The notes beneath the pieces are model-generated. The model did no database searches, was not told the origin of the DNA, and saw nothing but the letters and a program-made list of their open reading frames with translations. DNA of 13,122 bases from Chloroflexota bacterium (GTDB lineage Bacteria; Chloroflexota; Dehalococcoidia; SHYB01), in NCBI GenBank assembly GCA_016200725.1, contig JACQEE010000187.1:1-13122 (forward strand). Direction: 5' to 3'. The position numbers and the translations under genes were made by a program. Below are positions 6,267 through 13,122 of the stretch, piece after piece. Each line of letters begins with the position of its first letter. Position 1 is the stretch's first letter.

Positions 6267-6325
6267 ATGACTCCACCCTCCACCTCTAGCGACGCGCTGA
6301 TTGTCGCGTCGTTCGCCGCGGCGAG
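6267..6325 (+). pseudogene. Out-of-frame N-terminal remnant of the ABC ATPase
   Basis: From the ATG at 6267 the reading [15 protein letters not shown] looks like the N-terminus of a LolD/MacB ATPase leading into its first beta strand. It then meets a TGA at 6327-6329. The ATPase frame itself can be followed upstream of its ATG as VVRRGEM, a normal family sequence, until a TAG at 6287-6289. The two pieces meet near 6306-6313. About 22-25 residues normally found between them, including the aromatic A-loop residue that stacks on ATP, are absent. This suggests a deletion of roughly 70 bases that also shifts the frame. Confidence 0.45.
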
Positions 6326-6913
6326 ATGATCGCCATCATGGGCCCGAGCGGCTCGGGCAAGACGACGCTGCTCAATTGCCTCTCCGGCCTCGACGACATA
6401 GATGGCGGCTCGGTCGCTATCGGCGGCACTGACCTCGCCAACATGTCCGATGCTCAGAAGACATCCTTCCGAGCGCGAGAGATGGGCTATGTCTTCCAGG
6501 CCTATAACCTCTTGCCCGTGCTGACCGCTCGCGAGAACACGGAACTGCCGCTGCTGCTCGCCGACGTCAAGCCTACAGTCGCGCGAGCGAAGGCTATCGA
6601 GGTACTCGCTCTGGTCGGCTTGGCCGACCGACAGGACCACTATCCGGCAGAACTTTCCGGAGGCCAGCAGCAGCGCGTCGCGGTCGCCCGCGCCCTCGTC
6701 AACAACCCCAAGATCGTGTGGGGCGATGAGCCGACCGGGAACCTCGACTCATCGACTGCGGAAGAGGTGATGGACCTGCTCTGCCGCCTGAACAAAGAGA
6801 ACAACCAGACGTTCGTCCTCGTGACGCACGCCGAGTTCGTTGCGCGTCGCGCACATCGAACGGTGATCATGCGCGACGGCAAGATCGTCAGCGAGCAGCA
6901 TAACCATGCCTAG
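6326..6913 (+). CDS. ABC transporter ATP-binding protein, LolD/MacB type, N-terminus lost
   Basis: As an intact frame this gives 195 residues, about 30 short of the usual 220-235. The core ATPase is complete: Walker A GPSGSGKT (6-13), Q-loop Gln58 in VFQAYNLLP, signature LSGGQ (110-114), Walker B IVWGDE (130-135) with DEPTGNLDS, and the switch His168 in VTHAE. The [15 protein letters not shown] and NLDS wording is typical of the LolD/MacB/FtsE group that pairs with FtsX-type permeases. The next gene is exactly such a permease, 32 bases on. The ATG at 6326 lacks a ribosome site and lies inside the conserved GEMIAIMG strand, so the true start was probably ATG 6267 before a frame-disrupting deletion. 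Without the A-loop region, ATP binding would be weakened. If the lesion is an assembly error, the gene is ordinary. Confidence 0.85.
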   Translation: MIAIMGPSGSGKTTLLNCLSGLDDIDGGSVAIGGTDLANMSDAQKTSFRAREMGYVFQAYNLLPVLTARENTELPLLLADVKPTVARAKAIEVLALVGLADRQDHYPAELSGGQQQRVAVARALVNNPKIVWGDEPTGNLDSSTAEEVMDLLCRLNKENNQTFVLVTHAEFVARRAHRTVIMRDGKIVSEQHNHA

Positions 6914-6945
6914 CACCAGAGAGCGCCTGCTCCAGGTGACATTCC

Positions 6946-9900
6946 GTGGATAACCTGTTCGGCGCGCCGATGAGCACCATCGTCCTGGTGATGGGCATTC
7001 TCTTTGCCATCGTGATGGCGGTGCTTGGCTTCATCGCCGTACGGAACCCTGTCCTCGTGCGCATGGCCATCCGCAATGTGCCGCGACGCCGCGCGCAGAC
7101 CATCCTCATCGTCATTGGCCTCATGCTGGCCACCGTCATCATCTCCAGCGCCTTCACGACGGGGGACTCGATGACGTACAGCATCAAGCGCAGCGCTACG
7201 GATAGCCTGCGGTCGCTCGACCAGCTCGTCCGCGTCGATCAGAAATCGCCAGTCTGGCAGGATAAGCAAGTACCCGGCTACTTCTCGCAGGGTCTGTTCG
7301 ACCAGATCGGGCCAGCACTCGATAAAGACCCCGATATCAAGAGCGCCGTGCCTGCGATCGTCTCCAACGCCGCCGTCGTCGATCCGCGAAGCCGCCAGTT
7401 CGAGGTGAGCGGCCTGCTCACGGGGTTAGACCCTTCGCGCATCCAGTCCTTCGACCGCATCCTGACCACGACGGGCGAGCCGGTCGACATTGGAGGCCTC
7501 GCGCCAAACGAGGTGTACATCGATAAGGATGGCGCTCGACGCTTGGAGGCCCAGACTGGGGATACGATTGGAGTCGCTGCCGGCCCTGGCCAGCCTGCAC
7601 AACTCCGCATCAAGGGCATCGCCGATGGCTGGTACTTCAAGCGGCAGCAGACCAACGTCGTTCTAGTCGGGTCGTTAGCGCAGGTGCAAGGTATCCTCGG
7701 CAAGCCGGGACAGTTATCGGCAATCCTCGTATCTAATAAGGGCAACTTCACCACGGGAGAGGAACGCACTGGAGCAGTCCAGGCACGGCTGAAGGACTTG
7801 CCAGCGCTGCGGCAGAACGGCCTGGAGTTGTTCCCGCTCAAGTCCGAAATCGTGAAAACAGCCAACGATATCGCAAGCATATTCGTTAGCATTTTCACCA
7901 CTTTCGGCCTCTTCTCGATCGGCGTTGGCGTGCTGCTCATCTTCCTCATCTTCCAGATGCTCGCCGCCGAGCGGAAGAGCGAGATGGGAATCTCGCGCGC
8001 CATCGGGATGCAGCGCAGCCACCTCGTGCGCATGTTCGCCTCGGAGGGCGCCGTCTACAGCATCGGTGCGGCCGCCATCGGAGCGCTGCTCGGTATCTTG
8101 GTCGGGTTCGGCCTCGTGCACGTCGTATCGCAAGCCTTCTCGAACCGGTCGGACAACAACCAGTTCAGCCTCTCGGCGCACGTAGCGACTCGCAGTGTGT
8201 TGGTCTCGTTCTTCATCGGCAGCGTCTTCACCTTCCTCACCGTAGCCGTCGCCTCGTGGCGCATCAGCAAGCTGAACATCGTCCGCGCGGTGAAGGATGT
8301 CCAGGAACCGGAGATGCAGCGCGCTGGCCGGGCAGCGCTCATTTGGGGCATCGTTCTCGTGCTCCTGGGTGTGCTCCTCGTCGGAAACGGCTGGGTCACA
8401 AGTGAACTCACCCTGTTTGGTCTCGGCATATCTTTCCTGCCGATCGGCGTTGCTCTGGTGCTGCGAAACCGCGGCGTCCCTTCGCGATGGGTCTTCACGC
8501 TCGTCGGCGTCTACCTGCTCGTCTTCTGGCTCCTGCCACCTACTGTATTCCACAAGCTCAAGGACGACTGGAGCCAGAACTTCTCCATCTTTTTCGTCTC
8601 CGGGGCCCTCGTCGTCACCGGCGGCGTCCTTGTCGTGATGAACAACTCCACCACGATCCTCGGCCTGGTCTCTCGAGTGGGCGGACGGTTCCGGCGCTTC
8701 GCGTCGATCGTCAAGCCAGCAGTCGCCTATCCGCTACGCTCCGGCACGCGCACTGGTCTATCGATAGCGATGTTCTCCGCCGTCATCTTTTCTATCATCG
8801 TCATGGCAACAGTGAACGTCTCGTTCGACCATCTGCTCGAGGACAAGCCGCGCCTGACCGGCGGCTACGAGGTGATCGCGCTGGGGATCGGCGCGCCGAG
8901 GCCATTCCAGGAAGATCAGCAGAACCGCAGCATCACGCGACAGTCTGGTCTCCTGAACTCGGTGACTGACCTCTCCAAGATCGTTGTGGCGGACCCGACG
9001 CTCAACTTCGTGAGCCGCGCCAACGGCCAGCCATCGGTGGGCACGATGCGCACGGTTACCGACGCACAGGCAAAACTTGCCGACGACTCGAACGCCGTTC
9101 TCAAAGATACATTCCTCACCGGGCTAGATGATGACTTCATATCGTCCAACCGGTACAACATCACCCTGGCGACGCCTGAGTTCACCAAGGCTGACGGTAG
9201 CGTCGACGCCCCGGCATTCTGGCGCGCGCTTCGAGACCGGCCCGGCACCGCGGTCGTTAGTCCGCTGCTCGTGCCCAGTCGGCGGAACTTCAACTTTGGC
9301 GGCCCTCAGGACCGCTTCGCTCTCGACCCGACAGGCCTGTATATCGAGAACAAGACGATGGATCCAGTGAAGGTCAGCGTCTACGACCGCGCTGCGGGCA
9401 AGAACGTCGACGTGCAGGTGATCGGCGTGCTGGACGATCTTGCCTTCCTCTTCCTGCCATCCGCTATCTACACTTCGACGTACACGTTCGAGTCGGCCGG
9501 CGTGGCTCCGCCGCCGGCAACGCAGCTCTTCTTCAATGTGGAGCCAGGCACGACAGACGCCGCGCCGAAAATCGAGGCTGCCCTGTTCACGTATGGCATG
9601 GACACACTTGATTTGAACAAGGAGATCGATAGCCAACGCCAGGCGCGACGGTCGATCTTTGATCTGCTCACGGGTTACATGGCGCTGGGGCTCGTAGTGG
9701 GCATCGCAGCGCTCGGCGTCATCAGCGCGAGGGCGGTCGTCGAGCGGCGGCATCACATCGGCGTACTGCGCGCCATAGGTTTCACGCGTTCGATGGTATC
9801 GACAAGTTTCTTGCTGGAGTCCTCATTCGTCGCGCTGCTCGGGATCATGATCGGCGTAATCACCGGCGTGATCACCGGCTACAACATCGTGCAGGATGCG

Positions 9901-10053
9901 AGGTCCAGCGAGACGAACCTGACATTGGTGATCCCTTGGACACGCATCGTCATCATCGTCGTGGGAGCCTACGTCTTCTCACTGGTCACCACTGTCGCAC
10001 CAGCGCGGCAGGCTTCTCGCATCGCACCGGCCGACGCACTTCGCTACGAGTAG
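6946..10053 (+). CDS. Large FtsX-domain ABC transporter permease
   Basis: A 1035-residue inner-membrane permease with a duplicated FtsX/MacB-like architecture. Membrane segments are apparent near residues 11-32 and 52-70, then the first FtsX domain (about 309-440) with its cytoplasmic coupling motif ERKSEMGISRAIGMQ (342-356). A central block of four further helices (464-566) and one at 602-625 follow. The second FtsX domain (about 903-1020) repeats the motif as ERRHHIGVLRAIGFTR. It ends in APARQASRIAPADALR, the usual tail of the family. Two large extracytoplasmic segments lie at about 71-308 and 626-902. Such permeases move lipoproteins, lipids, peptides or drugs outward, or transmit force rather than transport. 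The GTG start has AGGTGA (6934-6939) six bases upstream, and the gene follows the ATPase closely, so the two are co-expressed partners. The cargo is unknown. Confidence 0.92.
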   Translation: MDNLFGAPMSTIVLVMGILFAIVMAVLGFIAVRNPVLVRMAIRNVPRRRAQTILIVIGLMLATVIISSAFTTGDSMTYSIKRSATDSLRSLDQLVRVDQKSPVWQDKQVPGYFSQGLFDQIGPALDKDPDIKSAVPAIVSNAAVVDPRSRQFEVSGLLTGLDPSRIQSFDRILTTTGEPVDIGGLAPNEVYIDKDGARRLEAQTGDTIGVAAGPGQPAQLRIKGIADGWYFKRQQTNVVLVGSLAQVQGILGKPGQLSAILVSNKGNFTTGEERTGAVQARLKDLPALRQNGLELFPLKSEIVKTANDIASIFVSIFTTFGLFSIGVGVLLIFLIFQMLAAERKSEMGISRAIGMQRSHLVRMFASEGAVYSIGAAAIGALLGILVGFGLVHVVSQAFSNRSDNNQFSLSAHVATRSVLVSFFIGSVFTFLTVAVASWRISKLNIVRAVKDVQEPEMQRAGRAALIWGIVLVLLGVLLVGNGWVTSELTLFGLGISFLPIGVALVLRNRGVPSRWVFTLVGVYLLVFWLLPPTVFHKLKDDWSQNFSIFFVSGALVVTGGVLVVMNNSTTILGLVSRVGGRFRRFASIVKPAVAYPLRSGTRTGLSIAMFSAVIFSIIVMATVNVSFDHLLEDKPRLTGGYEVIALGIGAPRPFQEDQQNRSITRQSGLLNSVTDLSKIVVADPTLNFVSRANGQPSVGTMRTVTDAQAKLADDSNAVLKDTFLTGLDDDFISSNRYNITLATPEFTKADGSVDAPAFWRALRDRPGTAVVSPLLVPSRRNFNFGGPQDRFALDPTGLYIENKTMDPVKVSVYDRAAGKNVDVQVIGVLDDLAFLFLPSAIYTSTYTFESAGVAPPPATQLFFNVEPGTTDAAPKIEAALFTYGMDTLDLNKEIDSQRQARRSIFDLLTGYMALGLVVGIAALGVISARAVVERRHHIGVLRAIGFTRSMVSTSFLLESSFVALLGIMIGVITGVITGYNIVQDARSSETNLTLVIPWTRIVIIVVGAYVFSLVTTVAPARQASRIAPADALRYE

Positions 10054-10078
10054 AGAAGTGACCACGCGGGTGTGGACA

Positions 10079-10098
10079 GGACGGTCGCAAGGACGGTC
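10079..10098. repeat. Short tandem copy of GGACGGTC between convergent genes
   Basis: GGACGGTC occurs at 10079-10086 and again at 10091-10098, separated by GCAA, in the 65-base gap between the permease stop and the DUF5667 gene's stop. No stable hairpin with a T-run is present, so no terminator is called here. It may be chance in GC-rich DNA. Confidence 0.25.
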
Positions 10099-10118
10099 TG
10101 CGGTGGCCCAGAGACCAG

Positions 10119-11219
10119 TTACGGAGTAGCAGCGCCCCCGATGGATGGGCGCGAGTCTGTGCGCCTATCGGGCGCAGCACCAGCGGGCTTCACCGGTTCC
10201 ACGTCCTCATGCTTCGACAGATGCCCCCTGGGCACGGCCAGCGAAGGCCTGTCGTAGGTCATACCGTACAGCACCTGTTCCATCGCCACAGGCTGACGTG
10301 CTTGGCGCGATGCGCCGTCCTGGCGCCACAGGCGCATGTCAGGCCGGGTCTGCTGCATCTCCTCCACCTTGCCATCGATCCGGCTCATGGCCTGCTGGTA
10401 GAGCGAATCCATCGACGCCAGCGTGTGTTCGACAGCCGGTTTCTTGTCGCCCGAGATTTGGGTGAGTTGCGCCTGCAACCGTTGGACATGCTCCCTGCGG
10501 TCACGCCCCATGCGCTCACGCAGTTCCTCGAGCCGCTGCGTGGCAACGAAGCGAAGATCCTGCTCGGCCAGGGCAGATCGCCGCTCGATGGCCGCGCGCT
10601 GCAGGTAGGCCTGGACATGCTGCTCGTCCCGCTGGGCCAAACGGAACGAGTCTGCCACCACGCCATCGAGGCTGCGGGCGAGCACTGCAGAATGCGCCTT
10701 CAGGCCCACCTCACTCTCGCGGGGGGCTAGTTTCAGAAGTTCGTCCGCGCGGCGGTTAGCAAAGTCCTGGCGCAGCCGAGCCTTCGTTGTGTCCGAGGTC
10801 ATCGGCCAAGCGAGGCGTGCACGTTCGACAGTGCGCTTCACAGGGTAGAGCGTATCGTTGGGCAGAGTATCCGATGACGCTTGGACAACGCTGTAGGAGC
10901 CAGCGACAAGCACAAAACTAGCGACAGCGGCCGTCCACAACTTCCACGAGCGCAGGAGTACTGGGACACGTTGCCGACTTCCGGCCTCGCGGACCGCCAG
11001 TGCCTCACGGAGGCGTCGCCGTCCAGCCGCTCGACCCTCAGCGGTAGGGCCGGCACTGCTGGCAGGGCCGATCGCCTGACAGACCTCAAGCAATGGACGC
11101 AGCCGATCGGCATCGGCAGGGTGCGACGCGAGACAATCGTCGATGCCAGCGCCCCGGCTCATGCGCTCAAGGCACGCATCGAGAACGTCGTTGAACCGTT
11201 GATCCTTACTCGCACTCAT
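10119..11219 (-). CDS. DUF5667-domain membrane protein, probable sigma-factor regulator
   Basis: A 366-residue single-pass membrane protein. The N-terminal cytoplasmic part (about 1-50) is a helical LDACLERMSRG...HPADADRLRPLL pattern that often precedes DUF5667 in Chloroflexota. A membrane span follows at about 94-113. Just outside it is the DUF5667 hallmark TLPNDTLYPVKRTVERARLA (118-137). Residues about 145-290 are charged and helical, likely coiled-coil. The tail is disordered and Pro/Arg-rich. It lies 73 bases downstream of an ECF sigma factor on the same strand, the usual place for its anti-sigma or membrane sensor. That role is inferred from context; no zinc-binding anti-sigma motif (HxxxCxxC) is visible. 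The ATG has GGAGGAG upstream, but about 16 bases away, which is long, so translation may be weak. The gene converges with the permease gene. Confidence 0.8.
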   Translation of the reverse strand: MSASKDQRFNDVLDACLERMSRGAGIDDCLASHPADADRLRPLLEVCQAIGPASSAGPTAEGRAAGRRRLREALAVREAGSRQRVPVLLRSWKLWTAAVASFVLVAGSYSVVQASSDTLPNDTLYPVKRTVERARLAWPMTSDTTKARLRQDFANRRADELLKLAPRESEVGLKAHSAVLARSLDGVVADSFRLAQRDEQHVQAYLQRAAIERRSALAEQDLRFVATQRLEELRERMGRDRREHVQRLQAQLTQISGDKKPAVEHTLASMDSLYQQAMSRIDGKVEEMQQTRPDMRLWRQDGASRQARQPVAMEQVLYGMTYDRPSLAVPRGHLSKHEDVEPVKPAGAAPDRRTDSRPSIGGAATP

Positions 11220-11292
11220 GATTCTGGGTACCGACTCCTCCAGTTAGACCTTGCTGCTCGCCTCCCGAGCAGATGACGCCGATACTCCGCGG

Positions 11293-11964
11293 CTAGGCGG
11301 AACCGGGCTCCACATGAGCCTGCCCGGGGACTTCGTGACCCCGTTTCGCTAGATGTCTCCGGAGAGCGCCGATAGCGCTGTGCTGCAACGCCTTCACTGC
11401 GCCGTCCTTCTTTTTCATCACCGCAGCAGTCTCGGCGACGGAGAGCCCCGCTCCGAAACGAAGCGCGAGCACCTGCCGCTGGGCGTCGGTGATCTTCGGC
11501 ATAACCTCGAGGACGTCAATGACCGCCAACCCGGCGACGACCCGGTCATCTGGGGCCTCATCAAGCAGCGGCAGCGACTCGTCGAGCACCGACGTGGGCC
11601 GGCGTGATCGGCGGCGCAGGTGGTCGACGACAAGGTTGTGCGCGATGCGGAAGAGCCAAGCCGCGAAGGGGACACCGCGACTGTTGTAGGAGGCGATCGC
11701 TTCGAGTGCACGGAGGAAGACATCGGCTGCGATGTCTTCCGCCTCCGTCGAGTGGCCAATGCGTACGAGGACGTAGCGATAGATGCGGTCGTAATAAGTG
11801 GAGTATATCGACTCGAATGCTGTGCGGTCGCCAGCCTGGGTTGCGGCGACAAGCACATCCTCCAAGACCGCCGATGCGCTAGGAGCCACCGGCACGGCCA
11901 CGGCAGGAGGTGAGGACTTGGGGAAACCTTTGTACAGCACAGCCGTGAAAACGCTCATACTCAT
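11293..11964 (-). CDS. RNA polymerase sigma factor, ECF (sigma-70 family)
   Basis: An alternative sigma factor with the two ECF regions. Counted from the ATG at 11964 (223 residues), region 2 spans about 50-120 (FESIYSTYYDRIYRYV through AEDIAADVFLRALE to FAAWLFRIAHNLVVDHLRRR), which binds the -10 element and core polymerase. Region 4 spans about 154-205 (MPKITDAQRQVLALRFGAGL, then the helix-turn-helix SVAETAAVMKKKDGAVKALQ), which reads the -35 element. An in-frame TTG at 11982 would add six residues and an ATG at 11958 would remove two. None has a clear ribosome site, so the start is uncertain. The N-terminal 30 residues are low-complexity Ala/Pro/Val. The DUF5667 gene follows 73 bases later, so they likely form a sigma/regulator pair. 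ECF genes are often self-activated, but no certain own-type promoter is visible. Confidence 0.92.
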   Translation of the reverse strand: MSMSVFTAVLYKGFPKSSPPAVAVPVAPSASAVLEDVLVAATQAGDRTAFESIYSTYYDRIYRYVLVRIGHSTEAEDIAADVFLRALEAIASYNSRGVPFAAWLFRIAHNLVVDHLRRRSRRPTSVLDESLPLLDEAPDDRVVAGLAVIDVLEVMPKITDAQRQVLALRFGAGLSVAETAAVMKKKDGAVKALQHSAIGALRRHLAKRGHEVPGQAHVEPGSA

Positions 11965-12028
11965 ACTAACGGCTTCAGGCAACTTGGGATAGCGGGACAG
12001 ACACTACTTTCCTAGGAGGAGCCACTTA

Positions 12029-12034
12029 TGTATA
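12029..12034 (-). promoter_or_regulatory. Candidate -10 box for the ECF sigma operon
   Basis: The minus strand reads TATACA (TATACAT with the next base), about 65 bases upstream of the sigma-factor ATG, inside the gap after carB. At the expected distance the -35 region (AACTCT, or GAACTC with an 18-base spacer) is not like TTGACA. It contains GAAC, which resembles ECF-type -35 elements, so self-regulation is possible but unproven. Confidence 0.25.
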
Positions 12035-12088
12035 GGTGTTCGGAGGGGGACAGAGTTCTAAGAAGGTCCGTTCGGGCTCAGGAAATCG

Positions 12089-13122
12089 TCAGCGCTTCAG
12101 GTAGTCGCTGACCGGAAGGACGTTGTACATCGCTTGCCCGGCTGTGATACAGCGAATGGCCGCAGCGGCAGTATCGAGGGATGTGAAACAGGGTATCCGG
12201 CGCTCAACGGCGGCACGGCGGATGTGGAAACCGTCGCGAAGAGGGGCTCGGCCACCGTGCGCGGTGTTGATCACGACATGCACCTTCCCCTGCTCGATGA
12301 CATCTACAACGTTAGGGTGGCCTTCGCCCAGCTTCTTGGTGGTCATCTGCGCCTTGAGGCCGAGCGACTGAAGCATGGCCGCTGTGCCTTCAGTAGCGTA
12401 GAGGTCGTAGCCGAGTTCGGCGAGTTTCTTCACCAGCGACACCGCCTCCGGCTTGTCGCGGTCGGCGACACTGATGAGCGCTCCGCCAGTTGGGGGCAGC
12501 ATGAGATTCGCCGCGATCAGGGCTTTTGCGAGGGCGCCTTCGAAGGTCTTGTCGATGCCCATCACCTCGCCGGTAGACTTCATTTCGGGCCCCAAGTAGG
12601 TGTCGACGCCGACGAGTTTAGACATCGAGAAGACGGGTGCCTTGATAGCAACGAGTGGCAACTTCGGATACAGGCCGCCTTCGTAGCCTTGCTGCTTCAA
12701 GCTCCTCCCGAGCATCACGTTCGTGGCAATCTTGACCAGAGGCACACCCGTGACCTTGGAGATGAAGGGCACCGTGCGGCTGGAACGCGGGTTCACTTCG
12801 ATGATGTAGACGGCCGGTCCGCCGCCATTCGCGCTGGGCATGACGATGAACTGGACGTTCATAAGGCCTTTGTAGTCCATCGCGACTGCGACGCGCTGCG
12901 TGTAGTCGACGAGGGTATCGACCTCGTCGCTGGTGAGAGTCACGCCTGGGTAGACGCACATGGCGTCGCCGCTGTGGACGCCGGCGCGCTCGATATGCTC
13001 CATGATGCCGGGGATCAGCACCTGCTCGCCGTCGCAGACCGCGTCGACCTCGACCTCTTTCCCTTCGAGATACTTGTCGATAAGCACCGGGTGCTTGCCG
13101 TCGCCGATCTCCATCGCCGCCT
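12089..13122 (-). CDS. carB: Carbamoyl-phosphate synthase large subunit, C-terminal part
   Basis: The frame is open to the right edge of the window, so only about the last 344 residues are present. CarB uses ammonia released by the small subunit, bicarbonate and two ATP to make carbamoyl phosphate for arginine and pyrimidine synthesis. The visible part starts inside the second ATP-grasp domain: VEVDAVCDGEQVLIPGIMEH, then AGVHSGD, GLMNVQF and the metal-binding IIEVNPRSSRTVPF. Next comes GPEMKSTGEVMG, followed by the C-terminal allosteric MGS-like domain (ALISVADRDK, ATEGTAAML, VVINTAHGG), which in E. coli binds UMP and ornithine. It ends in DYLKR, TGA at 12089-12091, at the family's normal C-terminus. 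The sigma-factor gene follows on the same strand after a gap of roughly 107-124 bases depending on its start, so they are probably separately expressed. Confidence 0.95.
   Translation of the reverse strand, partial: AAMEIGDGKHPVLIDKYLEGKEVEVDAVCDGEQVLIPGIMEHIERAGVHSGDAMCVYPGVTLTSDEVDTLVDYTQRVAVAMDYKGLMNVQFIVMPSANGGGPAVYIIEVNPRSSRTVPFISKVTGVPLVKIATNVMLGRSLKQQGYEGGLYPKLPLVAIKAPVFSMSKLVGVDTYLGPEMKSTGEVMGIDKTFEGALAKALIAANLMLPPTGGALISVADRDKPEAVSLVKKLAELGYDLYATEGTAAMLQSLGLKAQMTTKKLGEGHPNVVDVIEQGKVHVVINTAHGGRAPLRDGFHIRRAAVERRIPCFTSLDTAAAAIRCITAGQAMYNVLPVSDYLKR

Noticed and set aside
5707..6270. Continuation of the SDR start frame to 6270 as a 288-residue fusion
   Set aside because: After residue 101 the frame turns His/Arg-rich and loses all SDR character, while the +1 frame carries the real C-terminal half.
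7714..8553. Acidic minus-strand frame inside the permease gene
   Set aside because: Its composition is that of the reverse complement of membrane-helix codons. There is no start signal or known domain, and the plus-strand gene is certain.
10062..10075. Small CCAC...GTGG hairpin after the permease stop as a terminator
   Set aside because: The stem is only four or five pairs and no T-run follows on either strand.

Overview
The window is GC-rich, densely packed bacterial DNA with short spacers and GTG or TTG starts alongside ATG. Three things point to Chloroflexota, possibly a SAR202 or Dehalococcoidia-like lineage: an ECF sigma factor paired with a DUF5667 membrane protein, a PF04909-type amidohydrolase and GGR-like flavoenzyme next to thiolase and CMD genes, and apparent leaderless starts. 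There is no marker gene, so this placement is an inference. It reads as a normal chromosome segment with one insertion-sequence scar and two damaged genes.

Left edge (1-151): the last codons of a transposase and the right end of an IS3-type element. The element's terminal bases supply the stop codon of the neighbouring minus-strand carboxymuconolactone decarboxylase-like gene (149-688).

Catabolic block (149-6073): the decarboxylase-like gene is divergent from a thiolase (760-1938). The thiolase is followed by a geranylgeranyl-reductase-like flavoprotein (1983-3056). After a likely promoter (3107-3135) comes a tight operon: an isocitrate/isopropylmalate-type dehydrogenase (3165-4226), an amidohydrolase-2 metal hydrolase (4246-5394) and an SDR oxidoreductase (5404-6073). 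The SDR carries a frameshifting internal deletion. Together these look like enzymes for breaking down a cyclic or branched carbon compound to acyl-CoA units. The substrate cannot be read from the sequence.

Transport block (6267-10053): a LolD/MacB-type ABC ATPase, also with an apparent short frameshifting deletion near its N-terminus, and a large permease with two FtsX domains (6946-10053). They probably form one export or lipoprotein-handling machine.

Right block, minus strand (10119-13122): the 3' part of carB (carbamoyl-phosphate synthase large subunit), then an ECF sigma factor and a DUF5667 membrane protein that is its likely regulator. This operon converges on the permease.

No tRNA, rRNA or CRISPR was seen. 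No gene-free stretch exceeds 300 bases; the longest is about 190 bases (6074-6266). I did not find a clearly new system. The points most worth a second look are the IS-derived stop codon, the two neighbouring deletion-type frameshifts, the atypical dehydrogenase and SDR active sites, and the leaderless promoter pattern.
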